A DNA stretch of 64,000 bases from an uncultured Eubacteriales bacterium (lineage in GTDB: Bacteria; Bacillota; Clostridia; Peptostreptococcales; Anaerovoracaceae). A program made the translations under genes and the position numbers. Position 1 is the first letter of the stretch; the number at the start of each line of letters is the position of its first letter. The notes under the pieces are model-generated. The model had not been told where the DNA came from. It was given only the letters and a program-made list of their open reading frames with translations, and did no database searches. The stretch lies in contig CACYLW010000002.1 in the NCBI GenBank assembly GCA_902775345.1, forward strand, positions 62,001 through 126,000, given 5' to 3'. This document shows positions 17,631 to 26,689 of this stretch, one piece after another.

Positions 17631-18959
17631 ATGGACAAAGAGAGACAGGCCAGATATATTGAACACCTGCAGAAAATGATCAGAATAGAAACAGTATCTG
17701 ATCCGGACTGCGGCAGCAGTGACGAGAACTTTGCTGAGTTCCGCGAACTTCTATGGGAACTTTATCCTGCTCTGAAGGAAGTCTGCGAGCTGAGGGAGTT
17801 CGACGGCGCGCTGCTGCTGAAGTGGAAAGGCAGCGATACCAACAGGATGCCGGTTCTCTTCATGAACCACTACGATGTAGTACCTGCAAGGGAGGAAGAC
17901 TGGAAGTATCCTCCGTTCGCTGCTGAAATAGCTGACGGAAAGATATGGGGCAGAGGCACGCTTGACGACAAGGGCGGGCTCTGGGCAATGTTTGAAGCTG
18001 CAAACGAACTCGCTTCGGAAGGATTCGTGCCTGCTGCAGATATCTGGTTTGAGGCTGACAGCAGCGAAGAGACATTCGGAACAGGCGCTCAGGCGGTGGC
18101 ATCGTGGATGGAGAGCCAGGGAATGCGGTTCGGAATGGTACTCGACGAGGGCGGCGATATCGTCCGCGAGCCTATAAACGGAGCAAAAGGCACTTTTGCC
18201 ATGATAGGCGTGGGCGAAAAAAGCGTTGTGAATCTGAAGTTTACGGCAAGATCATCCGGCGGACATGCCTCCACCCCTGAGAAAAACACTCCTTTGGCAA
18301 GGCTGGGAAAATTCATGGCTTATGTTGACAGGCATCAGGTGTTCGATATCGACATGCCTAAGCCTGTGGCGGAGATGCTGAAAATCCTCGGACAGTATAT
18401 GGGCAGGACCGGTAAGGTGCTCGAAAAGGCGGGCAAGAGGGAAAAGGCTCTTGCGAGACTGCTGCCTGCAATCAGTTCAGCTGCAGGCGCAATGGTATCC
18501 ACTACCATAGCGTTCACCATGTGCGGAGGAGGAGAGGCAGTCAACGTCATACCTAGCGAAGCGTGGGTGATCGGAGACATGAGATGCTCACATCACCAGG
18601 GCCAGGAATCATCGATAAATGCAATTTCGAAGATAGCCGGAAAGTTCGGCCTTGAGACGGAAGTGATCCAGAGAGAGCCTGAGTCCAGACTGTCGGATTT
18701 CAGGGGAGACGCCTTCCTGCTCGTCAGGCAGGCTGTCAAAACCTGTGTACCGGGTGTCGACGACTGCGCACCTTACGTCATGACCGGCGGTTCGGACGCA
18801 AGGTTCTTCGACAGACTGTCAGACCAGTGCATCAGATTCCTGCCGTTCACGATCGATGCTGAGCAGATGGATTCCATCCATGGCATCAACGAGTGCGTCT
18901 CAGTAGATACTCTCGTGCCGGCTGTCGATTTTTACAGATTCATGTACCAGCACGTCTGA
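17631..18959 (+). CDS. M20 family metallopeptidase (Gly-X carboxypeptidase/dipeptidase type)
   Basis: 442 residues. The di-zinc pattern of the M20 family is visible: Met-Asn-His-Tyr-Asp-Val-Val-Pro (first His and Asp), Gly-Arg-Gly-Thr-Leu-Asp-Asp-Lys-Gly (bridging Asp), Ser-Ser-Glu-Glu (catalytic Glu and ligand) and a late His in Ser-Ile-His-Gly-Ile-Asn-Glu. The domain inserted after Ser-Gly-Gly-His is the dimerisation lid. It should cleave short peptides or acylated amino acids in the cytosol. It is followed 17 bases later by a YfcC-type transporter, which suggests uptake and hydrolysis of a peptide-like substrate. The exact substrate is unknown. Confidence 0.92.
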   Translation: MDKERQARYIEHLQKMIRIETVSDPDCGSSDENFAEFRELLWELYPALKEVCELREFDGALLLKWKGSDTNRMPVLFMNHYDVVPAREEDWKYPPFAAEIADGKIWGRGTLDDKGGLWAMFEAANELASEGFVPAADIWFEADSSEETFGTGAQAVASWMESQGMRFGMVLDEGGDIVREPINGAKGTFAMIGVGEKSVVNLKFTARSSGGHASTPEKNTPLARLGKFMAYVDRHQVFDIDMPKPVAEMLKILGQYMGRTGKVLEKAGKREKALARLLPAISSAAGAMVSTTIAFTMCGGGEAVNVIPSEAWVIGDMRCSHHQGQESSINAISKIAGKFGLETEVIQREPESRLSDFRGDAFLLVRQAVKTCVPGVDDCAPYVMTGGSDARFFDRLSDQCIRFLPFTIDAEQMDSIHGINECVSVDTLVPAVDFYRFMYQHV

Positions 18960-18976
18960 TATAAGGAGAAGGGACC

Positions 18977-20392
18977 ATGGCAGGCAAGGGGAAGAGAGAC
19001 AACAGTGACGGCATCAACATTGGCGTAAGGTCGTTTCTGATAGCCATAGGGATCATCTTTTTCCTGATGATTGCGACCTATGCGCTTACTCTTGTAGTGC
19101 CGGGCGGTGAATATGCCAGAGTGCAGGACGCATCGGGCAACATGGTCATAGATACGGAGACCGGGTTCCGCTATACGGAGGGGGGCATCCCTTTCTGGAA
19201 GTGGCTCCTGTCTCCTTTTCTTGTGCTCGGCGCTGAAGGATCGGGCACCATCATTGCGGTGCTGATATTCCTTCTGGTCATAGGAGGAGTTTTCAATTCT
19301 CTGACCGCATGCGGCATGATGAACTACATGCTGGGCAAGATTGTTGACAGGTTCGGAAGCGTCAAATACAGGCTCATGACCATACTGGTATTCTTCTTCA
19401 TGGCGCTCGGCTCGCTTGTCGGATCGTTCGAAGAGGTGATACCGATGGCGCCTATAGTGGTGGCATTGTCAATTGCCCTGGGATGGGATGCTGTTACAGG
19501 CGTGGCAATATCGCTGCTGGCTACAGGCTGCGGTTTTGCGGCGGGCATAGCCAATCCTTTCACCATCGGAGTAGCGCAGAGCCTCGCCGGACTTCCGATG
19601 TTCAGCGGCATGTGGCTCAGGGCTTTGTCATTCGTCCTCATTTATGTCTTGCTTTTATGGTTCATCAGGAGCCATGCGAAAAAAGTTGAAAAGCATGCCG
19701 GGACTGTCAGCGCCGGCATTGAGTATGTGCAGGATGACCGCATGGATAAAGGTCTCAGGGTGTTTGCCGTGATTCTCGGCATCGGCATACTGATAGTCCT
19801 GAGCTCTGGATTCATAAAGGCGCTACAGGCTTACACGATGATAATAGTCGCGCTTATGTTCCTTTCCGCGGGAATAGCTTCCGTGCTCATATCAGGAGCG
19901 GGACTAAGGGAACTCGGCAGGACCTTTCTGAACGGCATCATAGCCATCGCTCCTTCAATACTCATGATACTTATGGCTTCGTCCATCAAATACACGATGA
20001 CCGAGGCAAAGATACTAGACACGCTGCTCTACAGGGCAGAAGAAATGGCAGGAGGAATGTCGAAGGCAGGCGTGATCCTCTTTATCTACGCCATATGCCT
20101 GGTGATGAACTTCTTTATTTCATCAGGATCAGCAAAAGCGTTCCTGCTCATACCTATAATCGCACCTCTCGCCCAGCTTTTCGGCATAAACATGCAGCTG
20201 GCGATAGTAGCATTCGCGTTCGGCGACGGATTCAGCAATGTCATATATCCGACCAATGCCGGACTTCTCATCACACTCGGATTATCCGATGTGAGCTACG
20301 GAAAGTGGTTCAAATACTCCTGGAAGTTCCAGCTCCTGAACCTCATGCTTACATCAGCGATCCTGATGTTCGGGCTTGCCGCCGGATACTGA
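18977..20392 (+). CDS. YfcC-type membrane transporter (C4-dicarboxylate/basic amino acid carrier superfamily)
   Basis: 471 residues with about 12 hydrophobic segments and a charged N-terminal tail. The extracytoplasmic loop Val-Pro-Gly-Gly-Glu-Tyr after the first helix, the Gly-Ser-Phe-Glu-Glu segment and the Ser-Ser-Gly-Ser-Ala-Lys-Ala segment late in the protein match the YfcC/ArcD-like anaerobic carrier family. It lies between an M20 peptidase (17 bases upstream) and a GH3 enzyme (22 bases downstream), all with good ribosome binding sites, so the three are probably one transcript. A peptide or amino-acid derivative is a reasonable guess for substrate. Confidence 0.82.
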   Translation: MAGKGKRDNSDGINIGVRSFLIAIGIIFFLMIATYALTLVVPGGEYARVQDASGNMVIDTETGFRYTEGGIPFWKWLLSPFLVLGAEGSGTIIAVLIFLLVIGGVFNSLTACGMMNYMLGKIVDRFGSVKYRLMTILVFFFMALGSLVGSFEEVIPMAPIVVALSIALGWDAVTGVAISLLATGCGFAAGIANPFTIGVAQSLAGLPMFSGMWLRALSFVLIYVLLLWFIRSHAKKVEKHAGTVSAGIEYVQDDRMDKGLRVFAVILGIGILIVLSSGFIKALQAYTMIIVALMFLSAGIASVLISGAGLRELGRTFLNGIIAIAPSILMILMASSIKYTMTEAKILDTLLYRAEEMAGGMSKAGVILFIYAICLVMNFFISSGSAKAFLLIPIIAPLAQLFGINMQLAIVAFAFGDGFSNVIYPTNAGLLITLGLSDVSYGKWFKYSWKFQLLNLMLTSAILMFGLAAGY

Positions 20393-20414
20393 AAACTCAT
20401 AACGGGAGTGAAAA

Positions 20415-22835
20415 ATGAACAGATACGAAAAAGACAACATTGAAAGACTCAGACCTTATCTCGCAGAGTGCACCGTGCTTCTAAAAAGGAACGGAGCATT
20501 CCCGCTTGACGGACCCTGCTCCATTGCCGCCTTCGGAAGTGGTGTCAGGGACACGGTAAAGGGCGGCACAGGATCGGGAGAGGTCAACTCCAGGTTTTTT
20601 GTGAATATAGAACAGGGCCTCAGGGACGCGGGATTCACGATCACGAATCCTTTCTGGCCTGATATGTACAGTGCTTTCAGGGAAAAGGCGCGCAAGGATT
20701 TCGTCAAAGGGATAAGAAAGAAAGCACGCAGGGAGAAGATAAACATCATATCCGCGTCCATGGGAGCCGTAATGACGGAGCCTGACTACATAATCCCTCT
20801 CGATTACACTGCGGATGCGGCGATTTATGTAGTGTCCAGGATCTCCGGCGAGGGAAACGACAGACTTGCTGAAAAGGGCGATGTCAAACTCACAGACAGC
20901 GAGGTAAGGGACATACTGGCTCTCGATAAACACTATGACAGGTTCATGCTTGTCATAAACGCAGGAGGTCCCGTGGACCTCGGCCCGGTCATGGAGGTGG
21001 GCAATATCCTGGTGCTCTCACAGCTCGGAGTAGAGACGGGAGCAGCCCTTGCGGACATACTGCTTGGAAAGGCATCACCGTCAGGCAAACTCGCCACAAC
21101 ATGGGCCGCGCAGGAAGACCGCTGCACTGCCGGTGATTTCGGGGACAGAGACGACACCAGATACAGAGAAGGCATTTACGTCGGATACCGCTTCTTCGAT
21201 ACCTTCGGCCTTGACGTGCAGTTCCCGTTCGGATACGGACTCGGATATACCGACTTTTCCGTCGGCAAGGCAACGGTGAATGTCAGCGGTTCCGTGGTGG
21301 AAGTGTCTGCAAGGATCACCAATAAAGGCGGATTCAAGGGAAAGGAGACCCTGCAGGTCTATGTGTCATGTCCGCAGGGCAGACTCGACAGGGAGGCAAA
21401 GAGCCTTGCCGGATTCGCGAAGACAAATGAACTCGAGCCTAAGAAGAGCCAGACTCTCAAAGTCAGGTTCGATATAAGGGATCTGGCCGGATTCGACACA
21501 AAGAAGGCGTCATATGTTCTCGAAAAGGGAGAATACATAGTGCTTGCCGGAACAGACAGCATGAACGTCCGTCCAGCCGCGGTCCTCATGCTTGAGGAGG
21601 AATTTACCGCACTGAAAGCCGAGAGACTCTTCGACGGCGCCGACTTCAACGATCTCAGGGGATTTGCTTCATCTGATTTCGATACAGAAAAAGTGCCGGT
21701 GATCAGACTCGATCTTTCGGGATGTGTGACGGAAGAACTGCTCGAAGGGAACGGGGATGAAATGGCTGTTCTCGTGCCTGAAGGACTTGGAGCAGAAGAT
21801 CTTGCGATCCTGAACGTCGGGGATTTCAGGGCGAAGGGACTGTCCATAGCATCCGTGATAGGAGAAGCCTCGATGCATGTCGCAGGTGCTGCGGGGGAAT
21901 CCTGCAGGAGATTTACGGATAAAGGCGTAGACAGCATAGTCATGGCTGACGGTCCTGCGGGAGTGCGTTTATCCAAACGCTTCTACGAAGATGCGAAAGG
22001 CATCCATCCGATAGGATCGACTCTGCCTGAGACCATGCTTGACATGATGCCGGGCATTCTGAGAAAGCTCCTGGAAAGAGAGCCTAAAGAGAAAAAGGGA
22101 AGAGTTTTCGGGGAACAGTACTGTACCGCGATACCTATAGCTACGGCGATAGCCCAGAGCTGGAACACCGATTTCGCAGAGATATGCGGGGACATTGTCG
22201 GAAGCGAGATGGATATTTTCGGCGTCGATCTGTGGCTCGCGCCTGCGCTCAATATACACAGGAACATCCTTTGCGGACGCAACTTCGAATACTTCTCTGA
22301 AGATCCGCTCATAAGCGGAAAGTTCGCGGCTGCTCTGACAAGGGGCGTGCAGAAGCATCCGGGACGCGGTGTCACAATAAAGCATTATGCTGCAAACAAT
22401 CAGGAGACAAACCGTTATGCAAGCAACAGCATCATCAGCGAAAGAGCCCTCCGCGAGATCTATCTGAAAGGCTTCGGCATCTGCATAAGAGAGTCAGACC
22501 CTATGGCGGTAATGACTTCATACAATCTGCTAAACGGCGAGCATACATCCGAGAGCAGGGAACTTGCCGACGTGCTTTTCAGGGAGTTCGGCTTTGACGG
22601 GCTCATCATGACTGACTGGGTGGTCGGCGGCGGAATGCTGCTTGCAAAGGGCTCAAAATACGGAACGCCTGACGCGGCGAAGGTCGCTGCAGCAGGCTGC
22701 AGCCTGTTCATGCCGGGATATAAAGGTGACTATGATCAGATAATAAAAGGACTCAGGAACGGGACGGTCTCCGTGAAGCAGCTAAGGGAAAACGCAGGAC
22801 GCATCATGCATGTGAACCAAAGGCTTGGAAAGTGA
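20415..22835 (+). CDS. Glycoside hydrolase family 3 beta-glucosidase, permuted domain order
   Basis: 806 residues, no signal peptide. The usual GH3 order is reversed: the alpha/beta sandwich (GH3_C) comes first (about 10-270), then a fibronectin-III-like domain (about 275-400), then the TIM-barrel domain (about 480-800). In the barrel, Lys-His-Tyr-Ala-Ala-Asn-Asn-Gln-Glu binds substrate and Met-Thr-D734-Trp carries the nucleophile Asp. It should remove terminal beta-linked sugars inside the cell. This swapped order is known from some rumen Clostridia beta-glucosidases. It closes the M20/YfcC transcript and its stop lies seven bases from the convergent azlD. Confidence 0.93.
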   Translation: MNRYEKDNIERLRPYLAECTVLLKRNGAFPLDGPCSIAAFGSGVRDTVKGGTGSGEVNSRFFVNIEQGLRDAGFTITNPFWPDMYSAFREKARKDFVKGIRKKARREKINIISASMGAVMTEPDYIIPLDYTADAAIYVVSRISGEGNDRLAEKGDVKLTDSEVRDILALDKHYDRFMLVINAGGPVDLGPVMEVGNILVLSQLGVETGAALADILLGKASPSGKLATTWAAQEDRCTAGDFGDRDDTRYREGIYVGYRFFDTFGLDVQFPFGYGLGYTDFSVGKATVNVSGSVVEVSARITNKGGFKGKETLQVYVSCPQGRLDREAKSLAGFAKTNELEPKKSQTLKVRFDIRDLAGFDTKKASYVLEKGEYIVLAGTDSMNVRPAAVLMLEEEFTALKAERLFDGADFNDLRGFASSDFDTEKVPVIRLDLSGCVTEELLEGNGDEMAVLVPEGLGAEDLAILNVGDFRAKGLSIASVIGEASMHVAGAAGESCRRFTDKGVDSIVMADGPAGVRLSKRFYEDAKGIHPIGSTLPETMLDMMPGILRKLLEREPKEKKGRVFGEQYCTAIPIATAIAQSWNTDFAEICGDIVGSEMDIFGVDLWLAPALNIHRNILCGRNFEYFSEDPLISGKFAAALTRGVQKHPGRGVTIKHYAANNQETNRYASNSIISERALREIYLKGFGICIRESDPMAVMTSYNLLNGEHTSESRELADVLFREFGFDGLIMTDWVVGGGMLLAKGSKYGTPDAAKVAAAGCSLFMPGYKGDYDQIIKGLRNGTVSVKQLRENAGRIMHVNQRLGK

Positions 22836-22842
22836 ACGTAAA

Positions 22843-23157
22843 TCACAGGAAAAGTTCGAGGATGAGTACCGTGAAGCAGCCGAGGACAGCCACGGTAAAG
22901 AGTCCCTGACCGAACCAGGCAGCGCATACGCATACTATGAGAGCCGCTGCTCCGGCGAGAGGCGACTGAGTTGCCTCAACAATGGCAGGGAAAGTCATGA
23001 CCGCAAGGGTCACATAAGGGACGTAATAAAGGAATGATTGGAAGAACCGGTTTTTGACCGGTTTTTTCATTATGAGTGACGCCGCCACGCGCATCAGCCA
23101 TGTGGCGAACGCCATTACCAGAATGTATAAGTAGGCGTTAATCTGCATCAAACGCAC
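22843..23157 (-). CDS. azlD: AzlD-type branched-chain amino acid exporter subunit
   Basis: 104 residues with four hydrophobic segments, the size and pattern of AzlD, the small partner of AzlC. The start overlaps the end of azlC by about 20 bases; an internal ATG (MQIN...) a few codons in is an alternative. The pair exports branched-chain amino acids and analogues. It converges with the GH3 gene. Confidence 0.9.
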   Translation of the reverse strand: MRLMQINAYLYILVMAFATWLMRVAASLIMKKPVKNRFFQSFLYYVPYVTLAVMTFPAIVEATQSPLAGAAALIVCVCAAWFGQGLFTVAVLGCFTVLILELFL

Positions 23158-23875
23158 CTCCTTCGGATATTCCTTCTGTCTCTCTCGGGAAGAGGAGGGC
23201 GAAGACTGACGCTATGATCACCGTGAGAAGTATCGTGCGGTTGCCCGGTGACAGCTTCGAGACCCACGGCAGGTGCACGGAAGCGTATGAAAGCGCGAAA
23301 CTCGCGGCTACGGCGCCGAGGACCGCTTTATCCCTGCGTGCAGGCGGTATTATAACAGCAATGAACATGCCGAAAAGAGCTACGCTGAGAGCGCTGACGA
23401 CCCTGGCAGGAAGTACGTTGCCCATGATGATACCGAGGGCGGTGCCGGCTGCCCACATCGGGACTGCGGCGATCAGGGCTCCAAATGTGTAATATGGGGT
23501 AGGCACACCCGGTCTGGCAATGGTTATGCCGAATATCTCATCGGTTATGCAGCTTCCGACGAGCAGACGGGTGCGCAGCGGAGTGCCTTCAGGCATCCTC
23601 TGGTTCAGGGCAAAGCCCATCAGAATGTAACGCGCGTTGATGATGAACATCAGAAGTACAAGTTCGGCCAGAGTGGTATTGGTCGCGTACAGAGCGAAAC
23701 CCATGTACTGACCGGCTGATGCGTAAGTGATGAGGCTTGCGAAAAAACCCTGCAGGGCGGAGAAACCGTAGTCACGGGCAGCGATGCCCAAAGAAAAAGC
23801 AACGGCAAAATATCCGAGTCCTATCGGAATTCCGTGCTTATATCCCTGAATAAAAATATCGCGTCCTTTTTCCAT
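23138..23875 (-). CDS. azlC: AzlC family branched-chain amino acid exporter, large subunit
   Basis: 245 residues with several membrane helices. The N-terminal segment Gly-Ile-Pro-Ile-Gly-Leu-Gly-Tyr-Phe-Ala-Val-Ala-Phe-Ser-Leu-Gly, Tyr-Ala-Ser-Ala-Gly-Gln-Tyr and Asn-Ala-Arg-Tyr-Ile-Leu-Met-Gly are typical AzlC motifs. It works with AzlD, encoded downstream with overlapping frames. In an amino-acid fermenting anaerobe it would relieve branched-chain amino acid excess. It is divergent from the OFA transporter. Confidence 0.94.
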   Translation of the reverse strand: MEKGRDIFIQGYKHGIPIGLGYFAVAFSLGIAARDYGFSALQGFFASLITYASAGQYMGFALYATNTTLAELVLLMFIINARYILMGFALNQRMPEGTPLRTRLLVGSCITDEIFGITIARPGVPTPYYTFGALIAAVPMWAAGTALGIIMGNVLPARVVSALSVALFGMFIAVIIPPARRDKAVLGAVAASFALSYASVHLPWVSKLSPGNRTILLTVIIASVFALLFPRETEGISEGGAFDAD

Positions 23876-23947
23876 CCCGTACCCCGGTTTTTTATTTTCG
23901 CTTCAAACTTTAGCACTTTGAGGTTCGGCATGCAATCTCGTATGCAT

Positions 23948-23983
23948 TTGTGTATCGATAATGACACAATTGTGTGCTAAAAT
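23948..23983 (+). promoter_or_regulatory. Palindromic operator overlapping an extended -10 promoter (OFA transporter)
   Basis: TTGTGT at 23948 is repeated in inverted form ACACAA at 23964 (10-base spacer), and ACACAATTGTGT (23964-23975) is itself a perfect 12-base palindrome. The last half site runs into TGCTAAAAT (23975-23983), an extended -10 box. Three half sites with a promoter element inside suggest direct control by a dimeric regulator. The regulator is not identified. Confidence 0.5.
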
Positions 23984-24025
23984 TATCTTGAATTATTATG
24001 TAACGGAGGCAATTAGGAAATACTG

Positions 24026-25273
24026 ATGAATAGCAAAAGATGGTTATATCTTGGCATGGGCACGCTGACACTGCTCTTTTTGGGACTTATCTACGCATGG
24101 TCGATTTTCAGGACGCCGATCGGAGAACTGTTTCCTGACTGGAGCATCTCACAGCTGTCACTGACATTTACTATTTCGATGATCTTTTTCTGTCTGGGAG
24201 GCTTCGCCGGCGGACTGCTCAGTAAAAAGCTGAACTTAAGAGCCAGAATGCTGATCTCTGCTGTAATGCTGCTGATCGGTTTCTTCATGGTCTCGATGGT
24301 AAAAACGGATTCACCGGGACCGAGTCTTACGATGCTCTATGTATTCTACGGAGTATTCGGCGGCGGCGGCGTAGGCCTGGCGTACAACGGCGTGATCGGT
24401 ACCCTGAACAGGTGGTTCCCTGACAAGGTGGGTCTGGCATCCGGAATAATGCTGATGGGCTTCGGCCTCGGAGGTCTGGTTCTGGGTTCGGTCGTGAATT
24501 CGATGATAGGATCGATGGGAATATTGCCTGTATTCAGGATCCTCGGGATAGTCATCTGTGTCGTATGCGTGCTGGCGGCGCTTATCATCAGGGCCCCGGG
24601 CAGTGATGACGCAGAAGCGCTGAACGCACTTGCTGCATCCGTGTCAAAGGGTAAGAACTCCAGTAAGGAATCAGGAACAGCGGTCAGAAATTATACTGCC
24701 GGAGAAATGCTGAAGACTCCGAAGTTCTGGTTCTTCACGATCTGGGCGATACTGCTCAACTCGGCCGGACTTCTGGTCATCAACAGCGCTGCAAATATCT
24801 CGGTAGCATTTGGAGGCGCGGCGATCCTCGGCATGATAGTTTCGCTGTTCAACGGAGCCGGACGAATCATTGCGGGCAATAACTTCGACAGGTTCGGAAG
24901 ATTTACTTCTACTCTGGTAAACAATTCCTTCATGCTGGTCGCCGGCATACTGCTGACACTTGGCGGCATGACAGGTGCTTATATATTCATACTCTGCGGA
25001 CTCGTATTCGTCGGACTGGCATACGGAGGCTGCCCAACCATCACGTCGGCATATATAAATAAAGCTTTCGGACCTGCAAACTTCCCGACGAACTTCAGTA
25101 TCGCGAATTTCAGTCTCATTCCGGCTGCAACGATAGGACCGATGATATCATCCGCGCTGCTTGAGTCGGCAGGAGGCAGCTATAACACGAACTTTTACGC
25201 GATAATAGGCTTCTCCGCAGCGGCGGCTGTATTCTGGGTATTGCTTAATGGAGCCAGCAAGGACGAAAGGTAA
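24026..25273 (+). CDS. Major facilitator transporter, OFA (oxalate/formate antiporter) family
   Basis: 415 residues with 12 predicted membrane helices in two halves separated by a hydrophilic loop (about 190-215). The opening Tyr-Leu-Gly-Met-Gly...Leu-Ile-Tyr-Ala-Trp-Ser-Ile-Phe and the Gly-Leu-Gly-Tyr-like segment reading Gly-Val-Gly-Leu-Ala-Tyr-Asn-Gly are hallmarks of the OFA family. Members exchange small carboxylates such as oxalate/formate. It is followed 11 bases later by the FAD-dependent dehydrogenase. Its own promoter with a palindromic operator suggests substrate control. Substrate unknown. Confidence 0.88.
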   Translation: MNSKRWLYLGMGTLTLLFLGLIYAWSIFRTPIGELFPDWSISQLSLTFTISMIFFCLGGFAGGLLSKKLNLRARMLISAVMLLIGFFMVSMVKTDSPGPSLTMLYVFYGVFGGGGVGLAYNGVIGTLNRWFPDKVGLASGIMLMGFGLGGLVLGSVVNSMIGSMGILPVFRILGIVICVVCVLAALIIRAPGSDDAEALNALAASVSKGKNSSKESGTAVRNYTAGEMLKTPKFWFFTIWAILLNSAGLLVINSAANISVAFGGAAILGMIVSLFNGAGRIIAGNNFDRFGRFTSTLVNNSFMLVAGILLTLGGMTGAYIFILCGLVFVGLAYGGCPTITSAYINKAFGPANFPTNFSIANFSLIPAATIGPMISSALLESAGGSYNTNFYAIIGFSAAAAVFWVLLNGASKDER

Positions 25274-25284
25274 AGGGGTAGGAC

Positions 25285-26655
25285 ATGGATTACGATGTAA
25301 TAATAATAGGAGCCGGTCCGGGCGGCATATTTGCTGCCTACGAGCTTACTAAAGAAAACAACGGACTGAAGGTCGCGGTGTTCGAGGCGGGCAAGAAACT
25401 TGAGGAAAGAAAGTGCCCGATCGACGGCGAAAAGATAAAAACCTGCATCAACTGCCCGAGCTGCTCCATCATGAGCGGATTCGGCGGCGCGGGAGCGTTC
25501 TCCGACGGAAAATACAACATCACGAATGATTTCGGCGGGACCCTCCACGAATACATAGGCAAGGAAGAAGCCATCCGCCTGATGAAGTACGTCGATGACA
25601 TCAACATGTCGCATGGCGGAGAGGGGACGAAACTTTATTCGACTGCCAACTCCTCGTTCAAAAAGCTCTGCCGCCAGAATAATCTGATCCTGCTTGATGC
25701 TTCGGTGAGGCATCTCGGAACAGACATAAACTACGTGGTCCTGGGCAATCTCTTTGATGAGCTGAAGGACAAAGTAGACTTCAGATTCAGGACTGCAGTC
25801 GAGCACGTAGAAGTAATAAGCGGCGGCTACAAGATCATGACTGCCGGGGGAAGTTTCACCTGTAAAAAATGCGTCGTTTCGGTAGGAAGAAGCGGCAGCA
25901 AATGGATAGAAGAGATCTGCCATGAACTCGATATTCCTACAGAATCAAACAGAGTAGACATCGGAGTCAGGGTCGAACTTCCGGCTGAACTGTTTTCACA
26001 CATTACCGATGAGCTCTATGAAAGCAAGATAGTCTACAGGACGGAGAAATTCGAGGATAAAGTCAGGACATTCTGCATGAATCCGCGCGGAAGCGTCGTG
26101 AACGAAAACACCAACGGGATCGTTACGGTCAACGGCCACAGTTATGAGGATCCTGAGAAGCAGACCAATATGACAAACTTTGCTCTGTTGGTATCCAAGC
26201 ACTTCTCCGTACCTTTCAAGGACAGCAACGGATACGGTGAGAGCATCGCGAGACTGTCCAACATGCTGGGCGGCGGAGTCATCGTGCAGAGGTTCGGTGA
26301 CCTCATAAGGGGCAGGAGAACAAATTACAAGAGGCTGGCTGACAGCTTCGTGGTTCCGACCCTTCAGGCTGAGCCGGGAGACCTTAGCCTCGTTCTGCCG
26401 AAGAGGATACTGGACGGCATTATCGAGATGATATACGCTCTCGACAAGATCGCGCCGGGCACGGCGAACGATGACACTCTCCTTTACGGAGTAGAGGTCA
26501 AGTTCTACAACATGGAAGTCAGCGTTAATGAGCGCCTGGAGACAAAATATGCAGGCCTCTATATGATAGGCGACGGCAGCGGAGTTACTCACTCACTTTC
26601 ACACGCTTCTGCAAGCGGAGTGTTCGTGGCTAGAGATATATTGAGACAATTTTGA
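25285..26655 (+). CDS. FAD-dependent dehydrogenase (COG2509-type)
   Basis: 456 residues. The N-terminal dinucleotide-binding motif Val-Ile-Ile-Ile-Gly-Ala-Gly-Pro-Gly-Gly is followed by Phe-Glu-Ala-Gly-Lys. A cysteine-rich stretch, Lys-Cys-Pro...Cys-Ile-Asn-Cys-Pro-Ser-Cys (about 45-57), then Gly-Phe-Gly-Gly-Ala-Gly-Ala-Phe-Ser-Asp-Gly, and a C-terminal Gly-Asp-Gly-Ser-Gly FAD motif fit the uncharacterised COG2509 family. The cysteines could hold a metal or Fe-S centre. The reaction is not known. It shares a transcript with the OFA transporter upstream and threonine synthase downstream (34-base gap). Confidence 0.85.
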   Translation: MDYDVIIIGAGPGGIFAAYELTKENNGLKVAVFEAGKKLEERKCPIDGEKIKTCINCPSCSIMSGFGGAGAFSDGKYNITNDFGGTLHEYIGKEEAIRLMKYVDDINMSHGGEGTKLYSTANSSFKKLCRQNNLILLDASVRHLGTDINYVVLGNLFDELKDKVDFRFRTAVEHVEVISGGYKIMTAGGSFTCKKCVVSVGRSGSKWIEEICHELDIPTESNRVDIGVRVELPAELFSHITDELYESKIVYRTEKFEDKVRTFCMNPRGSVVNENTNGIVTVNGHSYEDPEKQTNMTNFALLVSKHFSVPFKDSNGYGESIARLSNMLGGGVIVQRFGDLIRGRRTNYKRLADSFVVPTLQAEPGDLSLVLPKRILDGIIEMIYALDKIAPGTANDDTLLYGVEVKFYNMEVSVNERLETKYAGLYMIGDGSGVTHSLSHASASGVFVARDILRQF

Positions 26656-26689
26656 GACAGTTTTATTCAATGAAAGGAGCACAGCATCC

